Source: Septoria linicola (taxonomy: Eukaryota > Ascomycota > Dothideomycetes > Mycosphaerellales > Mycosphaerellaceae). Taken from it: a stretch of DNA of 64,000 bases. This document shows positions 63,798 through 64,000 of the stretch, in pieces. Made by a program: the position numbers and the translations under genes. The stretch spans positions 868,001-932,000 of the forward strand of contig CP099424.1 in assembly GCA_024114885.1 (NCBI GenBank), in the 5' to 3' direction. The notes beneath the pieces are model-generated. The model was given only the letters and a program-made list of their open reading frames with translations, ran no database searches and was not told the origin of the DNA. Numbering within the stretch: position 1 is the first letter of the stretch; the number at the start of each line of letters is the position of its first letter.

Positions 63798-64000
63798 GTT
63801 GTGTGAAGTCTGAAGAAAGTGTTAGGATATATCGTTGAGAACAGGTGCGATGCAAAGACGGACTTGTGGGTTGTTGTTGAGCTGGGAATGGTTAGCTTAG
63901 CGGGATAATTTGAGCTGGTGACAATGAATCGCTTACAAGTTGTATGAGTGCGTGATGAAGCTTGGTAGATGTGTTGTTGATTGTCGTTGTGTTTAGAAGT

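Noticed and set aside
1..64000. tRNA, rRNA, CRISPR arrays, intact transposons, bacterial-type operons
   Set aside because: I looked for T-loop GTTCGA motifs, spaced repeats and transposase motifs on both strands and found none outside coding sequence; the genome style is fungal.

Overview
The window is a contiguous piece of a filamentous ascomycete nuclear genome. The evidence is: densely packed genes on both strands, short GT-AG introns (mostly 45-62 bp, often with a CTAAC/CTGAC-like branch site), a Zn2Cys6 regulator, ascomycete housekeeping genes (DASH subunit Duo1, nucleoporin Nic96, Bcs1, Mcp1, a Zrg17-type zinc transporter) and many lineage-restricted hypothetical genes. A plant-associated Dothideomycete (Mycosphaerella-like) is my best guess, but that is inference from gene style. 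I found no prokaryotic features, no tRNA or rRNA, no CRISPR and no intact transposon.

Layout. 1-1519: 3' part of an ABC-F ATPase. 1.8-9.0 kb: a carbohydrate-flavoured block with a GH35/DUF5597-like glycosidase, a secreted GH93-like exo-arabinanase, a Zn2Cys6 regulator and a SLAC1/Mae1-type organic-acid channel. 9.7-14.5 kb: a weak hypothetical gene, a type-B carboxylesterase relative with altered active-site motifs, and a two-RRM protein whose 5' end seems to use a 10-nt microexon. 14.7-17.7 kb: BCS1, then a secreted inorganic pyrophosphatase with two apparent lesions. 19.6-22.4 kb: two tandem MYND-finger paralogues sharing a 59-bp phase-1 intron, one without the ancestral start codon and the other with a frameshift. 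22.5-25.7 kb: a small Rossmann/SLOG-like protein and a sedolisin protease.

26.5-36 kb: a run of BTB-type and orphan genes. A BTB protein whose N terminus copies the histone H3 tail is the most striking object in the window. Near it are a zinc transporter, an uncharacterised two-TM protein, a dead BTB gene with C-to-T type stops, a MIT-like protein, a second BTB-like protein, and an orphan gene with a decayed copy beside it. 35.9-37.7 kb: a Baeyer-Villiger-type monooxygenase. 38.5-48 kb: NIC96, a Trp-rich orphan, a small coiled-coil protein, a Hsm3/PSMD5-like helical-repeat protein and a large-ectodomain membrane protein. 48.8-57.1 kb: an F-box-like protein, a carotenoid oxygenase, a GNAT acetyltransferase, a Mak32-like PfkB protein, a single-pass membrane protein and MCP1. 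57.3-64 kb: a C2H2/U1-type finger protein, a three-exon secreted 10-cysteine peptide, a Ser/Pro-rich nuclear-type protein, DUO1 and a small hydrophilic protein.

Exon boundaries were worked out by hand from splice consensus, frame continuity and protein-family expectation. They are predictions without transcript support.
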